A DNA stretch of 64,000 nt from contig NZ_BMOC01000017.1 in NCBI RefSeq assembly GCF_014646875.1, forward strand, positions 1 through 64,000. Direction: 5' to 3'. This DNA comes from Halobellus salinus (GTDB lineage: Archaea; Halobacteriota; Halobacteria; Halobacteriales; Haloferacaceae). This document shows positions 16,626 to 24,910 of the stretch, in pieces; the first letter of the stretch is position 1, and each line of letters starts with the position of its first letter. The notes beneath the pieces are model-generated. The model was not told the origin of the DNA and did not search any database. It worked only from the letters and a program-made list of their open reading frames with translations. The position numbers and the translations under genes were made by a program.

Positions 16626-17473
16626 AAGATGTGTGCTCCGTCGGTCCGCGTGGTCGTTCGCCAGGTCCGGCCGCCGCGCTCGCTCCACCGACTGCGGACG
16701 CGGTCGAGCGCGCCGCGCTCTCCGACTGCGACGACGCTCGGGCCTGTTCCCGACAGTGACACCCCCGCGGCGTGGGGCATCGCTTCGACCGCAGGATCGG
16801 GTGAGAACCCGAGCGCCGCCGAAAAGGCCAGGCCGTTAACCGTCATCGCCTCGGCGTAGCGTCCCTCGAGGGCGAGGTCCGCGACCAGTTCCGCCATCGG
16901 CGCGACGTTCGCGCACCGTTCCACGTCGGCATCCGCGGAGTAGGCCCGTTCGTCGGGCGTCCACACGAGCACGTCCCACGCCACCTCGTCGCGGGCGAGC
17001 AGTTCGTCCTCCCGATTATCGGTGACGGTGACACCGCCGAGCATCGACGCCGACGCGTCGTCGAACGCCCCAGTGACAGTGACGCCGACATCCCGCGCGG
17101 CGCGGACGCCCAACCGGCACGCCTCGACCGGAGCGGGGTCGACGCCGACGGCGTCCGCAGTCGCGAGCACGGTCGCGTTGGCGGCGGCGCTCGAACTCTT
17201 CAATCCGGCAGCCATCGGCACGTCACTCTCGGTTCGAACTGTTCCGCCCGACACGTCGCTGCCGCCGTAGGCCTCGACCGCGAGTTCGACACACCGCTCG
17301 ATCAGTCCAGTGTCGGCGCCGTCGTCCTCAGCGACCGTCCCCGTCACGCGCCCCGAGTCGTCGAGTTCGACGGTGGCTGAGGTTTCGATATCGATGGCGA
17401 ACGCTGAGCCGACGCCGGTCGACAGCGCGTTCAGCACCGTGCCCGCCCCGAGCGCTGCTGCACGACCTCGCAT
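16622..17473 (-). CDS. aroK: Archaeal shikimate kinase (GHMP family)
   Basis: This kinase phosphorylates shikimate in the aromatic pathway. It is the archaeal GHMP type, unrelated to bacterial AroK, with 283 residues. The ATP-binding motif is VPMAAGLKSSSAAANA. The C-terminal part has VSLSGTGPSVVAVG, the third GHMP motif, and MRGRAAALGAGTVLNALSTGVGSAFAID is the typical N-terminus. An AT run (cttttagc on the reverse strand, about 17496-17503) lies 25 bp before the ATG, suggesting a leaderless transcript. It forms an operon with chorismate mutase. Confidence 0.94.
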   Translation of the reverse strand: MRGRAAALGAGTVLNALSTGVGSAFAIDIETSATVELDDSGRVTGTVAEDDGADTGLIERCVELAVEAYGGSDVSGGTVRTESDVPMAAGLKSSSAAANATVLATADAVGVDPAPVEACRLGVRAARDVGVTVTGAFDDASASMLGGVTVTDNREDELLARDEVAWDVLVWTPDERAYSADADVERCANVAPMAELVADLALEGRYAEAMTVNGLAFSAALGFSPDPAVEAMPHAAGVSLSGTGPSVVAVGERGALDRVRSRWSERGGRTWRTTTRTDGAHIL

Positions 17474-17495
17474 GTGTTAAGCCGGGGCGACCGGG

Positions 17496-17726
17496 CTAAA
17501 AGGTGTAGCGGTCGACCGGCGAGACCGGTCGGGGTTGTTGGCCGTGCTCCGCGGCGAACTCGACGGTCGTCCCGCGGGAGAACGTAACCGTCCGGTCGGC
17601 CTCGAACTGGTCCCCGACCGAGAGTTCTCCGTGGGTGAGTCGCTCCCCCCGGTCCCCTGATCGGCGGCCCCCACGCCCACCGCGGTGTTTTTGAGACCCC
17701 CGGCCGAATTCGGGGTATGAGCGCAC
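17496..17726 (-). CDS. Possible small protein upstream of shikimate kinase
   Basis: The reverse frame from the ATG at 17726 encodes 76 residues. The last 45 or so (LTHGELSVGDQFEADRTVTF onward, ending SPVDRYTF) have haloarchaeal codon bias and an acidic, beta-rich look. The N-terminal 30 residues are Gly/Arg-rich and look like non-coding sequence, and the ATG overlaps the divergent DUF5796 start. Either the gene uses an unusual start near 17650 or it is a remnant. I do not recognise the family. Confidence 0.3.
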   Translation of the reverse strand: MRSYPEFGRGSQKHRGGRGGRRSGDRGERLTHGELSVGDQFEADRTVTFSRGTTVEFAAEHGQQPRPVSPVDRYTF

Positions 17727-18190
17727 GCAACGACGTCCCGCCGAGCACTGTGGGCGTCGACCTCGTAGACGCCGGCGTCGAGGTGGAGTATGTCGACGGC
17801 CGGACGACGTTCTACCGGGGCGTCCCGGAACCCGTCACCGACACGCTCACCACACCGCCGAAAAAAGAGACCCACGTTCTCGTGACCGACCCGACGGAGA
17901 CCGAGGGGGTCCTGCTGTACATCAACGATCTGAAAACTCACGACGATATTCTGGAGTCGACAGGGGCCGGCCGGGTCATCCTCGACGACGGCGAGACCGA
18001 GGAGGTGTTTCCCGGGGTCACGGTGCGTCGCCCCGGCGGGATGCGTACAGAAGTCGAGGCCGACCCCACACTCGCTCGCGGCCGCGTGTTCGTTTTCGTC
18101 GAGGACGATTGGGGGGAGGCTTCCTACGAGTTCGTGACCGAAGACGACGCGGCCGGTGGTGAGTCCGAAACCGCCACCGACACGGCATGA
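17717..18190 (+). CDS. DUF5796 family protein
   Basis: This 157-residue acidic protein is confined, as far as I know, to haloarchaea. The beta-rich sequence includes STVGVDLVDAGVEVEYVDGRTTFYRGVP, the repeated hydrophobic pattern THVLVTDPTETEGVLLYIND, and VFVFVEDDWGEASYEFV. No catalytic motif is visible and the function is unknown. A T-rich run (tgtttttgag) 20-30 bp before the ATG is a likely TATA box. It overlaps the next gene by 4 bp, so the pair is cotranslated. Confidence 0.85.
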   Translation: MSARNDVPPSTVGVDLVDAGVEVEYVDGRTTFYRGVPEPVTDTLTTPPKKETHVLVTDPTETEGVLLYINDLKTHDDILESTGAGRVILDDGETEEVFPGVTVRRPGGMRTEVEADPTLARGRVFVFVEDDWGEASYEFVTEDDAAGGESETATDTA

Positions 18191-18417
18191 GCCGCAGGAA
18201 ACAGTGGCGTCCGTTAACTCGGTCGACCGTGGGGTCGGCGCCGGCGGCGTACGGCCTGGTTGAGTTCGGCGACGGCGATGGAGCCGTGCTCCGAGCGACA
18301 GCGGGGTTTCTCCCCGACGAACTCCGTGAGGAACTGGCGTACGGCGACGCTGAGGCGGTTCGGTGGGAGCGCGCTCAGTCCCGCGAGCACGCCGAACGCC
18401 TGCTGGACGAGACGTGA
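18187..18417 (+). CDS. DUF7508-like small protein
   Basis: This is a 76-residue protein. After a basic N-terminus the stretch PAAYGLVEFGDGDGAVLRATAGFLPDELREELAYGDA has a strand-strand-helix layout reminiscent of a degenerate GIY-YIG fold, though the GIY and YIG residues are missing. I believe it matches the haloarchaeal DUF7508 family, from memory. The overlap with the DUF5796 gene (ATGA) predicts a common role, which is unknown. Confidence 0.75.
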   Translation: MSRRKQWRPLTRSTVGSAPAAYGLVEFGDGDGAVLRATAGFLPDELREELAYGDAEAVRWERAQSREHAERLLDET

Positions 18418-18481
18418 ACGGGCCGTCGGGAGAAGGGACTGTGTAGCCGCCGCGGTAACGGGGTCCCGTCTCTGTCGGTGA

Positions 18482-19753
18482 TCAGTGGTCGTCGTGGTTG
18501 TGGTCGTCGTGGTTGTGGTCGTCGTGGTTGTGGTCGTCGTGGTTGTGGTCGTCGTGGTTGTGGTCGTCGTGGTTGTGGTCGTCGTGGTTGTGGTCGTCGT
18601 GGTTGTGGTCGTCGTGGCTATCCCCGTGCGCCTCGTGATCGTGATGCTCGTCCTCGTGTGGGTCGGTCGGTACCCCACTCAGGTTCCCCTCGTCGTCGAA
18701 CCGCTTCGCGCGCAGGAACCGCGTCCGGTAGCGGTTCGCGCCCTCGTAGACATCAGCCTCCCGAACCTCGTCGGTGCGGTCCTCGGCCACCGTGTCGATG
18801 ATCTCTTCGATCTGTTCCTTCTCGGAGGGCGTCAGCTCGAACTCGTAGGTGTGTGTCTCTTCCTCCTCGAGTTTCGTCCACCGCCTGGCGGCGGCGACAA
18901 CGAGCGAGCACGGCTCCCGGCAGGGGAACGCCCCGGCTCCGCCATCGGCCTCGAGTTCGTGGTCGGCGTCGTACTCCCACTCCCGGCGCTTGAGACACTG
19001 GGAGTCGACACAACACGTCTCGGCCACCCAGTCGACCGCCTCGGACGGTAACTCCTCTACGACGCCGTAGATGCCGGTCTGGCGCTCGGCGGTCTCTCGC
19101 CAGTGGGTCACGTCGAGGTCGCCCTCGCGTTCGAGGTTCCAGTTCGCGATCGACGCGGGGTAGATCGTGTCCAGTGCCTCCACGGCGTCGCGGCCGTCGA
19201 GGTCGGGGAAGATCCACCCCGAAGCCAGCGAGGGCGCGGTCCGGAGCGGCCGGTATCGGCCGTCCTCGTCGTAGGTCGACAGCTCCCGGGCGTCCAGGGG
19301 GTCGTGGTAGGCGTCGAGGTCCCCTGGGTCGGCGCTAGCGTCGTCAGCGTGGCGGATCTCGTAGCGCCGCTGGCCGTCCTCGCCGAGCGTTACGGTCACG
19401 AGGACCTCTCCCCACTCGGTCTCCAGTCCGGCTCGGAGCGCGTCGTACCGCTCCGGAACGATGTGGTCGGCGGCGGCTTCGGCGTGTCGGAGGAACGCCC
19501 GACGGTGCCGGCTGCGGCTCCCGATGGCCTCCGCCCAGAAGTACCAGTTCGTGACGTAGGGCGCGACGTGGTCGGAGCGAACCACCTCCCGGAGCTTCGA
19601 TTCCGACACCCCCTCGTGGGTCGCGTCGGGGGTTTCCAGGGTGTAGGCGCCGTCGCCGTCGGCTGTCACCCGGAGGCCGTCGAGATCGATCGGTCCCTCG
19701 GTGTCGACCCGGTCGAACAGGGTGTGGACCTGCTCGTTCCGCACGTCAGTCAC
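18482..19753 (-). CDS. DR2241-type CbiX-associated protein with His-rich C-terminus
   Basis: This 423-residue protein resembles DR2241, a family encoded next to CbiX chelatases. The N-terminal two thirds include EAIGSRSRHRRAFLRHAEAAADHIVPERYDALRAGLE. Near residue 245-285 a cysteine cluster appears (ETCCVDSQC and FPCREPC), consistent with an Fe-S or zinc site reported for the family. The C-terminus, from about residue 365, is rich in His and Asp and ends with nine HDDH(N) units, a likely Ni/Co-binding tail. It overlaps cbiX by 8 bp. A role in metal delivery or cobalamin synthesis is inferred from the neighbour. Confidence 0.82.
   Translation of the reverse strand: MTDVRNEQVHTLFDRVDTEGPIDLDGLRVTADGDGAYTLETPDATHEGVSESKLREVVRSDHVAPYVTNWYFWAEAIGSRSRHRRAFLRHAEAAADHIVPERYDALRAGLETEWGEVLVTVTLGEDGQRRYEIRHADDASADPGDLDAYHDPLDARELSTYDEDGRYRPLRTAPSLASGWIFPDLDGRDAVEALDTIYPASIANWNLEREGDLDVTHWRETAERQTGIYGVVEELPSEAVDWVAETCCVDSQCLKRREWEYDADHELEADGGAGAFPCREPCSLVVAAARRWTKLEEEETHTYEFELTPSEKEQIEEIIDTVAEDRTDEVREADVYEGANRYRTRFLRAKRFDDEGNLSGVPTDPHEDEHHDHEAHGDSHDDHNHDDHNHDDHNHDDHNHDDHNHDDHNHDDHNHDDHNHDDH
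18485..18619 (-). repeat. 15-bp tandem repeat, 9 units, encoding HDDHN
   Basis: The unit gtggtcgtcgtggtt is repeated eight times without change (18485-18604), followed by a ninth copy with one change (18605-18619). The array stays in frame and reaches the codon before the stop of the DR2241-type gene. Perfect identity at the third codon positions points to recent expansion by slippage or unequal exchange, so copy number probably differs between strains. Confidence 0.95.
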
Positions 19754-20621
19754 CCGTCGCTGTCGTCTCGCGGGTCTCCTCGCGCACGGTTGCGATGGCG
19801 GCGTCGATGTCGGCCCCGGCCTCGGATGCGCGTTCGAGCACCACGTCGGCCATCAGTCCCTCGGTCCCGACCGCGCCGGCGTACCAGATCCGGTGGTCGT
19901 CGACGGTCGCGGGGATGTCGTACCCGGTCCGGTAGTCGTCGGTCAGCCCCATGTCCTCGGGGATGTCCTCCTGGGTGTGGAAGCCGTCGGCGATGAAAAG
20001 CGGGACCACCACCACGTCCTCACTCTCGAAGTAGTCGGTCACATCGTCGACCTCGGGCTCCTCGTCCATGTACAGCGCCTGGACCTCGTCGAAACGACCC
20101 ATCTCGCGCACGCGACCGGCGTGATACTCGATCGCCTTCGCGGAGTTCTCGTTGCGCTCGGTGCCGTGGCCGACGACCGCGAACCCGAACCCCTCGCCTA
20201 CGTCGGGATCGTCGACCACCGTCTCGGCGCGCCGGACCAACACGTCGGTCATCGCCCTGTGGGTACCGACCGGCCCGCAGTAGTGGACGGTCTGGCCGGT
20301 GTCCTCGGCGGTGAGCGTCGCAGTGTCCGCACTCAGCCCGTCGGACTCCCACTCGGAAACGTCCCACTTCGACAGTCTGAGTTCCCGCGGAATGACCTGT
20401 TCGGTGAAATACCCCTCGCTGATGAACATCGGGACGACGTAGACCTCCTCGCTTTCGACGGTGCGGAGGACTTCCCTGAGTGATGGTTCTTCCTTCCAAA
20501 AGCCCGTCTTCACCTCGTCGAACGCGCCTGTCGCGCGGATGGTGTCCGCGTGTCGATGGGTCGGCGTCGACGAGTCGGGGTTGAGGTGCGACCCGTGGGC
20601 CACGATGACCAACGCTTGCAT
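19746..20621 (-). CDS. cbiX: Sirohydrochlorin cobaltochelatase CbiX
   Basis: This class II chelatase inserts cobalt into sirohydrochlorin early in cobalamin synthesis. It has 291 residues with two repeated CbiX halves: MQALVIVAHGSHLNPDSSTP with the metal-site His in the first, and FGFAVVGHGTERNENSAKAI in the second. VVPMFISEGYFT and VVPLFIADGFHT are the matching later motifs. The ATG at 20621 starts directly at the conserved strand; a longer frame upstream has no family similarity. It overlaps the His-rich DR2241-type gene downstream. Confidence 0.92.
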   Translation of the reverse strand: MQALVIVAHGSHLNPDSSTPTHRHADTIRATGAFDEVKTGFWKEEPSLREVLRTVESEEVYVVPMFISEGYFTEQVIPRELRLSKWDVSEWESDGLSADTATLTAEDTGQTVHYCGPVGTHRAMTDVLVRRAETVVDDPDVGEGFGFAVVGHGTERNENSAKAIEYHAGRVREMGRFDEVQALYMDEEPEVDDVTDYFESEDVVVVPLFIADGFHTQEDIPEDMGLTDDYRTGYDIPATVDDHRIWYAGAVGTEGLMADVVLERASEAGADIDAAIATVREETRETTATGD

Positions 20622-20714
20622 ACCATACGTTGGGGACGGCGCACTCTTAGGGACTTCGGGTTCCACCACCGATCCGGTGGCTTCCGGATCTCGAACCCCT
20701 CCAGCCCGCGTGGC

Positions 20715-21377
20715 CTACGCGTGGTCGGGGTCGCCGGTACACGCCCGGATGACCTCACCGACGACATCCCGGTCAGCTGCAATCAGATACCGCCGTCCCT
20801 CCACCAAGGTCGTCGAGTGCTGCACTGCGACGTGCCCATCGGTTTCGGCGATCACAACCGATCCCTCCGGGAGAACGTCCGAAACCACCTCGCCCGCGGC
20901 CGGCGCGCCGTACCCGACTCGGATGTCGAGAATCTCGAGGTCCCCCGTCACCTCCTCGATGGTCCGGACGTCGCTGCCGGTGAGCGCGTTGACCGCCGCG
21001 CGGACACTGGCGCGTTCCGGGAAGTACACCTCGTCGACGTACTCGCTGTACTCGTCGCCCGCGCGGTCCTCGATCCGGGCCACGGTCCTGACCTCCGGGG
21101 CCAACTCCGTTGCGGCCATACACACCACCAGGTTGGTGTCTTCCTTGTCGGTCAGCGCGCCGACGACCTCGGTCCGGTCGGTGATGGCCTCCCGGAGCAC
21201 CGACGGCTTGGTCGCGTCGCCCCGACTGACCCCGATGTGGTCGTGGTCGACGGCCCCGACAGCGCTTGGGTCGGGATCGACCACGGTTACCTCGCGCCCG
21301 CGGTCCGCGAACTGTTGTGCGACTCGGTGTCCGACGCGCCCGCTCCCGGCGATCACGACGTGCGGCGTATCAACCAT
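20715..21377 (-). CDS. TrkA-type potassium channel/transport regulatory protein
   Basis: This 220-residue cytoplasmic protein has an RCK/TrkA-N nucleotide fold at residues 1-130 (HVVIAGSGRVGHRVAQQFADRGREVTVVDPD) and a TrkA-C domain at about 140-210. Such proteins bind NAD(H) or ATP and gate potassium uptake systems, a central need in salt-in halophiles. No transporter gene is adjacent, so its partner is elsewhere. A TATA-like taattatta lies just before the ATG. Confidence 0.9.
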   Translation of the reverse strand: MVDTPHVVIAGSGRVGHRVAQQFADRGREVTVVDPDPSAVGAVDHDHIGVSRGDATKPSVLREAITDRTEVVGALTDKEDTNLVVCMAATELAPEVRTVARIEDRAGDEYSEYVDEVYFPERASVRAAVNALTGSDVRTIEEVTGDLEILDIRVGYGAPAAGEVVSDVLPEGSVVIAETDGHVAVQHSTTLVEGRRYLIAADRDVVGEVIRACTGDPDHA

Positions 21378-21524
21378 ACCTCCGAATCACACTAATAATT
21401 AATAAGGTTCCTTGCCGATATACGGCGGCCTTTTTGTCGCCACCGACGATGCGGCGTGTCTCCCGGGTGACGCGCGGGTCGCGTGGCCACGCATCCGTCG
21501 CAGGCGCCCGAGACGAGCACACTA

Positions 21525-21532
21525 CTTAATAG
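21525..21532 (+). promoter_or_regulatory. TATA-like element of the acyl-CoA ligase operon
   Basis: cttaatag lies in actacttaatagcgcc. A start site about 25 bp downstream (near 21555) would give a leader of about 125 nt before the ligase ATG at 21681, enough to include a 37-codon ORF. Confidence 0.5.
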
Positions 21533-21570
21533 CGCCGTCCGGAAAGAACAGAACCCACGGACGCCATCAG

Positions 21571-21684
21571 ATGATCGGAGACATACACCACGACAGCGAA
21601 CACGGCCGGGTCGCCCCCGGGCACTCGATCGGGCACGACCCGTCAGGCGGGACGCGGCGTCCCCCGGGAGCGATCCACCGATGA
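21571..21684 (+). CDS. 37-residue upstream ORF coupled to acyl-CoA ligase
   Basis: An ATG at 21571 opens a 37-codon frame (MIGDIHHDSEHGRVAPGHSI then GHDPSGGTRRPPGAIHR). Its TGA overlaps the ligase ATG as ATGA, the same coupling seen between true operon partners in this window. It begins about 15 nt after the predicted transcription start. The peptide is rich in His, Gly and Pro and has no known domain. It may be a small protein or a translated leader that brings ribosomes to the ligase start. Confidence 0.4.
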   Translation: MIGDIHHDSEHGRVAPGHSIGHDPSGGTRRPPGAIHR

Positions 21685-23198
21685 ACTTTGCAAACCACGT
21701 CGACATCGCGGCGCGTACCCACGCCGAGTCGCTCGCGGTGGCGGATCCACACCGGGAGGTAAGCTACGCCGAACTGTCCCGCGAGACCGACGCCGTCGCG
21801 AGGGGGCTGGCCGACCTCGGCGTCGATCCCGGCGACCGCATCGCGCTGCTGCTCCCGAACAGCGTGACGTTTACCACGGCGTACTTCGGCGCCATGAAAC
21901 GCGGCGCGGTCCCGGTTCCGGTCAACCTCCGGTTCGATCCCGAGACGGTCGGCTTCGTTCTGGAGAACACGGACGCGTCGGCACTCGTCACGAGCGGTCG
22001 CTTCGAGGAGACGGTCACCGACCGCAACGCGGGAGTCGACCACCTGATCGTCGCGGACGGCGACGCCGGCGTCGGGTACGACGAGTTACTCGACGACGGC
22101 GGCGCGACCGTCGACGTGGCCGGACGCCGCAGCGACGAGATCGCGGAGATCCTGTTCACGAGCGGGACCACCGGCCGCCCGAAAGGCGTCACACACACCC
22201 ATGGCAACCTCGTGGCCAACGGCTGGGGATACGTCCGTTGTTTCCCGTTCTACTCGTCTGAGACCGTCGGCCTGACGGTCGTGCCGCTGTTTCACGCCGC
22301 GGGGTTGAACGTCACTACGACGCCGCTGACTCTCGTCGGCGCCGAGAACCACTTCCTCCCGACGTGGGACGCCGAGACTGCCCTGGAGACGATGGCCGCC
22401 CGCGGGGTGACGGCCGCGATGTTCGTCCCCACGATGCTCATCGACCTGCTCGAACACGGGGTCGAAAAATACGACCTCTCGGCGCTGTCGCACGTGATCG
22501 TCGGCGGCGCCCCGATGCCGAAAGAGCGGATCGAGGCTGTCGAAACGGCGCTCGGGGTCACGCTCCTAGAAGGCTACGGGATGACCGAGACAACGCCCGC
22601 GGCCGCGGTCAATCGGCCGGGACAGGACGTCCGAAAGGCCGGAAGCATCGGTCCGCCGATGCGGGACATCGTCGACGTGCGGATCGAGGATCCAGAAACC
22701 GGCGAGACAGTCGGCACCGGCCGAAGAGGCGAACTCCTGTGGCACGGCGACACGGTCACCCCCGGGTACTGGAACCGCCCCGAGACGAACGAGGAGGCGT
22801 TTGTCGAGCGCGACGGGCGGACGTGGCTCCGGTCGGGAGACGTTGGGCGGATGGACGACGACGGCCACCTGTTCGTGGAGGACCGCCTCGACGACATGAT
22901 CGTCACCGGCGGCGAGAACGTCTACCCCCGGGAGGTCGAGGACGTGAGCTACGAACTCGACGGCGTCGTGGAGGTCGGTGTCGTCGGGACACCGCACGAC
23001 CGCCTCGGCGAGCAGGTCACGGCAGTCGTCGTTTCGGATGGGTCGGTGACTGCCGCGGACGTCAAGTCGATCTGTCGTGAACGCCTCGCGGAGTATAAGC
23101 TACCGCGCTCGGTCGAGTTCGTGGAGTCGATCCCGAAAACCTCGACCCGAAAGGTGGACAAGGTGGCGCTCAGAGACCGGTTCAGCGAGGACGGGTGA
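21681..23198 (+). CDS. Acyl-CoA ligase (AMP-binding, FadD-like)
   Basis: This 505-residue enzyme of the ANL superfamily activates a carboxylic acid to acyl-AMP and then acyl-CoA. It shows the AMP-binding motif ILFTSGTTGRPKGVTHTHGN, the A5 motif LEGYGMTE, the A7/A8 region WLRSGDVGRMDDDGHLFVEDRLDDMIVTGGENVYPREVED and the catalytic lysine near the C-terminus in PKTSTRKVDK. Substrate is probably a medium or long fatty acid, which sequence alone cannot fix. It stands alone apart from the small ORF overlapping its start. Confidence 0.92.
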   Translation: MNFANHVDIAARTHAESLAVADPHREVSYAELSRETDAVARGLADLGVDPGDRIALLLPNSVTFTTAYFGAMKRGAVPVPVNLRFDPETVGFVLENTDASALVTSGRFEETVTDRNAGVDHLIVADGDAGVGYDELLDDGGATVDVAGRRSDEIAEILFTSGTTGRPKGVTHTHGNLVANGWGYVRCFPFYSSETVGLTVVPLFHAAGLNVTTTPLTLVGAENHFLPTWDAETALETMAARGVTAAMFVPTMLIDLLEHGVEKYDLSALSHVIVGGAPMPKERIEAVETALGVTLLEGYGMTETTPAAAVNRPGQDVRKAGSIGPPMRDIVDVRIEDPETGETVGTGRRGELLWHGDTVTPGYWNRPETNEEAFVERDGRTWLRSGDVGRMDDDGHLFVEDRLDDMIVTGGENVYPREVEDVSYELDGVVEVGVVGTPHDRLGEQVTAVVVSDGSVTAADVKSICRERLAEYKLPRSVEFVESIPKTSTRKVDKVALRDRFSEDG

Positions 23199-23289
23199 CC
23201 GGCGGCGCTCTCACATCCCCGACCCCGTCTACCGTTGTCGCTCCCCCGCAACCCGCCGGCTTATGCCCCTCGGCGACGACGGGTGACGT

Positions 23290-23796
23290 ATGTCATTAGC
23301 CGCAGAGACGCGGGCCGCGGTCCGAACCCGCCCGTGGTTGCTTCGAGCGCTCCGCGCAGGCGTGGTAAGCTACACTACTGCGGCGGAGTCACTCGGAATC
23401 GAGGGTGACCGCGACGCGGTCGCGACCGCGTTGCGCCGGTTCGAAGACGACCTCTCGCCCGCCGACACCGAGACCCGCGAGGTGACCGTCCGGATGCAGA
23501 GCGGCGTCGAGCTAGCCGGGTCCGACGCCGAGGCCGGGCCGGATGCGGCAGGGACCGAGCCGCTGGTGTCGGTCGGCGGCGAACGGATGGTGCAGGGCGG
23601 CGGCCGGCTGACCGCGATCTTGGTCGACGGCGACGTCGACGCCGGGGCACTCTCGGCGGTCGTCGATCGGCTCGGCGCCGAGAACGTTGTGGTGGACGCG
23701 GCGGGTGTCGTGGGCGACCGCCTCGTGGTGGTGGTGCCGCGGAGCGACGGCGCGAACGCGCTCCGACTGGTCGAGGACGCGATGGCGGACACGTAG
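23290..23796 (+). CDS. Haloarchaeal conserved protein (DUF7523-like)
   Basis: This 168-residue protein has an N-terminal helical region with an HTH-like layout (TRPWLLRALRAGVVSYTTAAESLGIEGDRDAVATALRRFEDDL). The C-terminal half (ERMVQGGGRLTAILVDGDVDAGALSAVVDRLGAENVVVDAAGVVGDRLVVVVP) has the beta-alpha-beta pattern of an ACT-like domain. This suggests a ligand-sensing regulator, which is inference. The DUF7523 label is from memory. It is convergent with the downstream dehydrogenase gene. Confidence 0.75.
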   Translation: MSLAAETRAAVRTRPWLLRALRAGVVSYTTAAESLGIEGDRDAVATALRRFEDDLSPADTETREVTVRMQSGVELAGSDAEAGPDAAGTEPLVSVGGERMVQGGGRLTAILVDGDVDAGALSAVVDRLGAENVVVDAAGVVGDRLVVVVPRSDGANALRLVEDAMADT

Positions 23797-23825
23797 GCCG
23801 GCGCTGGGGCGGCGCTCCAACGGCT

Positions 23826-24788
23826 TCACACCGACAGTCGATCGACCGACCGCCGGACAACGGCGGCGGAGTCGGCGAGTGCGTCCCGTTCGGCCGACGA
23901 GAGGTCGAACTCGAGGACGTCGCGGACGCCACCGCTCCCGACGACACACGGGAGGCTCACGAAGACCTCCCGGCTGATGGCGTGGTGACCGGACACCGGG
24001 GTCGAGACCGTGAGAACCCCTCGACCGTCGCCGAGGATCCGTTCGACGATCGTCGCTACCGACCGCGCAACGCCGTAGTTCGTCCGCCCTTTCCGATCGA
24101 TGATCTCGTAGGCGGCGTTTCGGACCTCGTCGTCGACGCGCGTCCGCAACGCCTCGGCGTCGCCAACTCCCGTCTGCGCGCAGTACTGCCCGAACGGGAC
24201 GCCGCCGACGGTCGCCCCGCTCCAGACCAAGACCTCGCTGTCGCCGTGCTCGCCGATCACGTACGCGCCGATGTCGGCGGGGTCAAGGTCGAACTCCCGC
24301 CCCAACGCGTGTCTGAACCTGGCGGTGTCGAGCACGGTCCCGGAGCCGATCACCCGACCGGCCGGCAGGTCCGACACCGACCACGCCACCTGTGTGAGGA
24401 CATCCACGGGGTTGGTGACGATCAAAAGCACCGCGTCGTCGTCCAACCCCTCGGTGACCTCCGGGATCGTGTCGGCGAAGATCCCGGCGTTCCGGTCGAG
24501 CAGATCCAGCCGCGTCTCGTCGGGGGCCTGACTCGCGCCCGCCGTCACGATTACCACGTCGGCGTCCCAGCAGTCCTCGTACCCGCCCGCTCGAACGTCC
24601 GTCGGCGTTGTGAACGGGGTGGCGTGGCTCAGATCCATGGCCTCCCCCACCGCCCGCTCGTCGTCGATGTCGACGAGGACGACCTCGCCTACGAGGCGAC
24701 TGTCGGCGAGTGCGAACGCGGCCGTCGACCCGACCGCACCGGCCCCGCCGACGACCGCGACCGTTCCCTGTCGGCGTTGTTTCGACAT
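23826..24788 (-). CDS. NAD-dependent lactate/malate dehydrogenase, LDH-type specificity
   Basis: This 320-residue member of the LDH/MDH family has the nucleotide motif VAVVGGAGAVGSTAAFAL. Catalytic residues are D154 and R157 in GSGTVLDTARFRHALG and H181 in VIGEHGDSEVLVWS. The specificity loop reads TAGASQAPDETRLDL, with Gln at position 87. In this family Gln at that site reads lactate/pyruvate, and malate dehydrogenases carry Arg. It is therefore more likely an L-lactate dehydrogenase than the haloarchaeal MDH usually annotated. A TATA-like acatatgtac lies about 25-34 bp upstream. Confidence 0.9.
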   Translation of the reverse strand: MSKQRRQGTVAVVGGAGAVGSTAAFALADSRLVGEVVLVDIDDERAVGEAMDLSHATPFTTPTDVRAGGYEDCWDADVVIVTAGASQAPDETRLDLLDRNAGIFADTIPEVTEGLDDDAVLLIVTNPVDVLTQVAWSVSDLPAGRVIGSGTVLDTARFRHALGREFDLDPADIGAYVIGEHGDSEVLVWSGATVGGVPFGQYCAQTGVGDAEALRTRVDDEVRNAAYEIIDRKGRTNYGVARSVATIVERILGDGRGVLTVSTPVSGHHAISREVFVSLPCVVGSGGVRDVLEFDLSSAERDALADSAAVVRRSVDRLSV

Positions 24789-24910
24789 ACAATATACTTA
24801 CTACGATACGAGTACATATGTGTTGGCGATCGGCGGATGCCGTGAGTCGAACCCCCGGTTCGTTCGGCGTTCCGACGGGTTGAAAACCGCGACCGGTGAA
24901 ATGGCAGCCG

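Noticed and set aside
18485-19051. Long plus-strand frame of consecutive valines across the 15-bp repeat
   Set aside because: It is the opposite-strand reading of the HDDHN repeat. Its valine run and the lack of any domain show it is not a protein.
24841-24895. Possible tRNA fragment before cysS (cgaacccccggttcg)
   Set aside because: It resembles a T-arm by composition, but no acceptor, D or anticodon arms can be formed around it.
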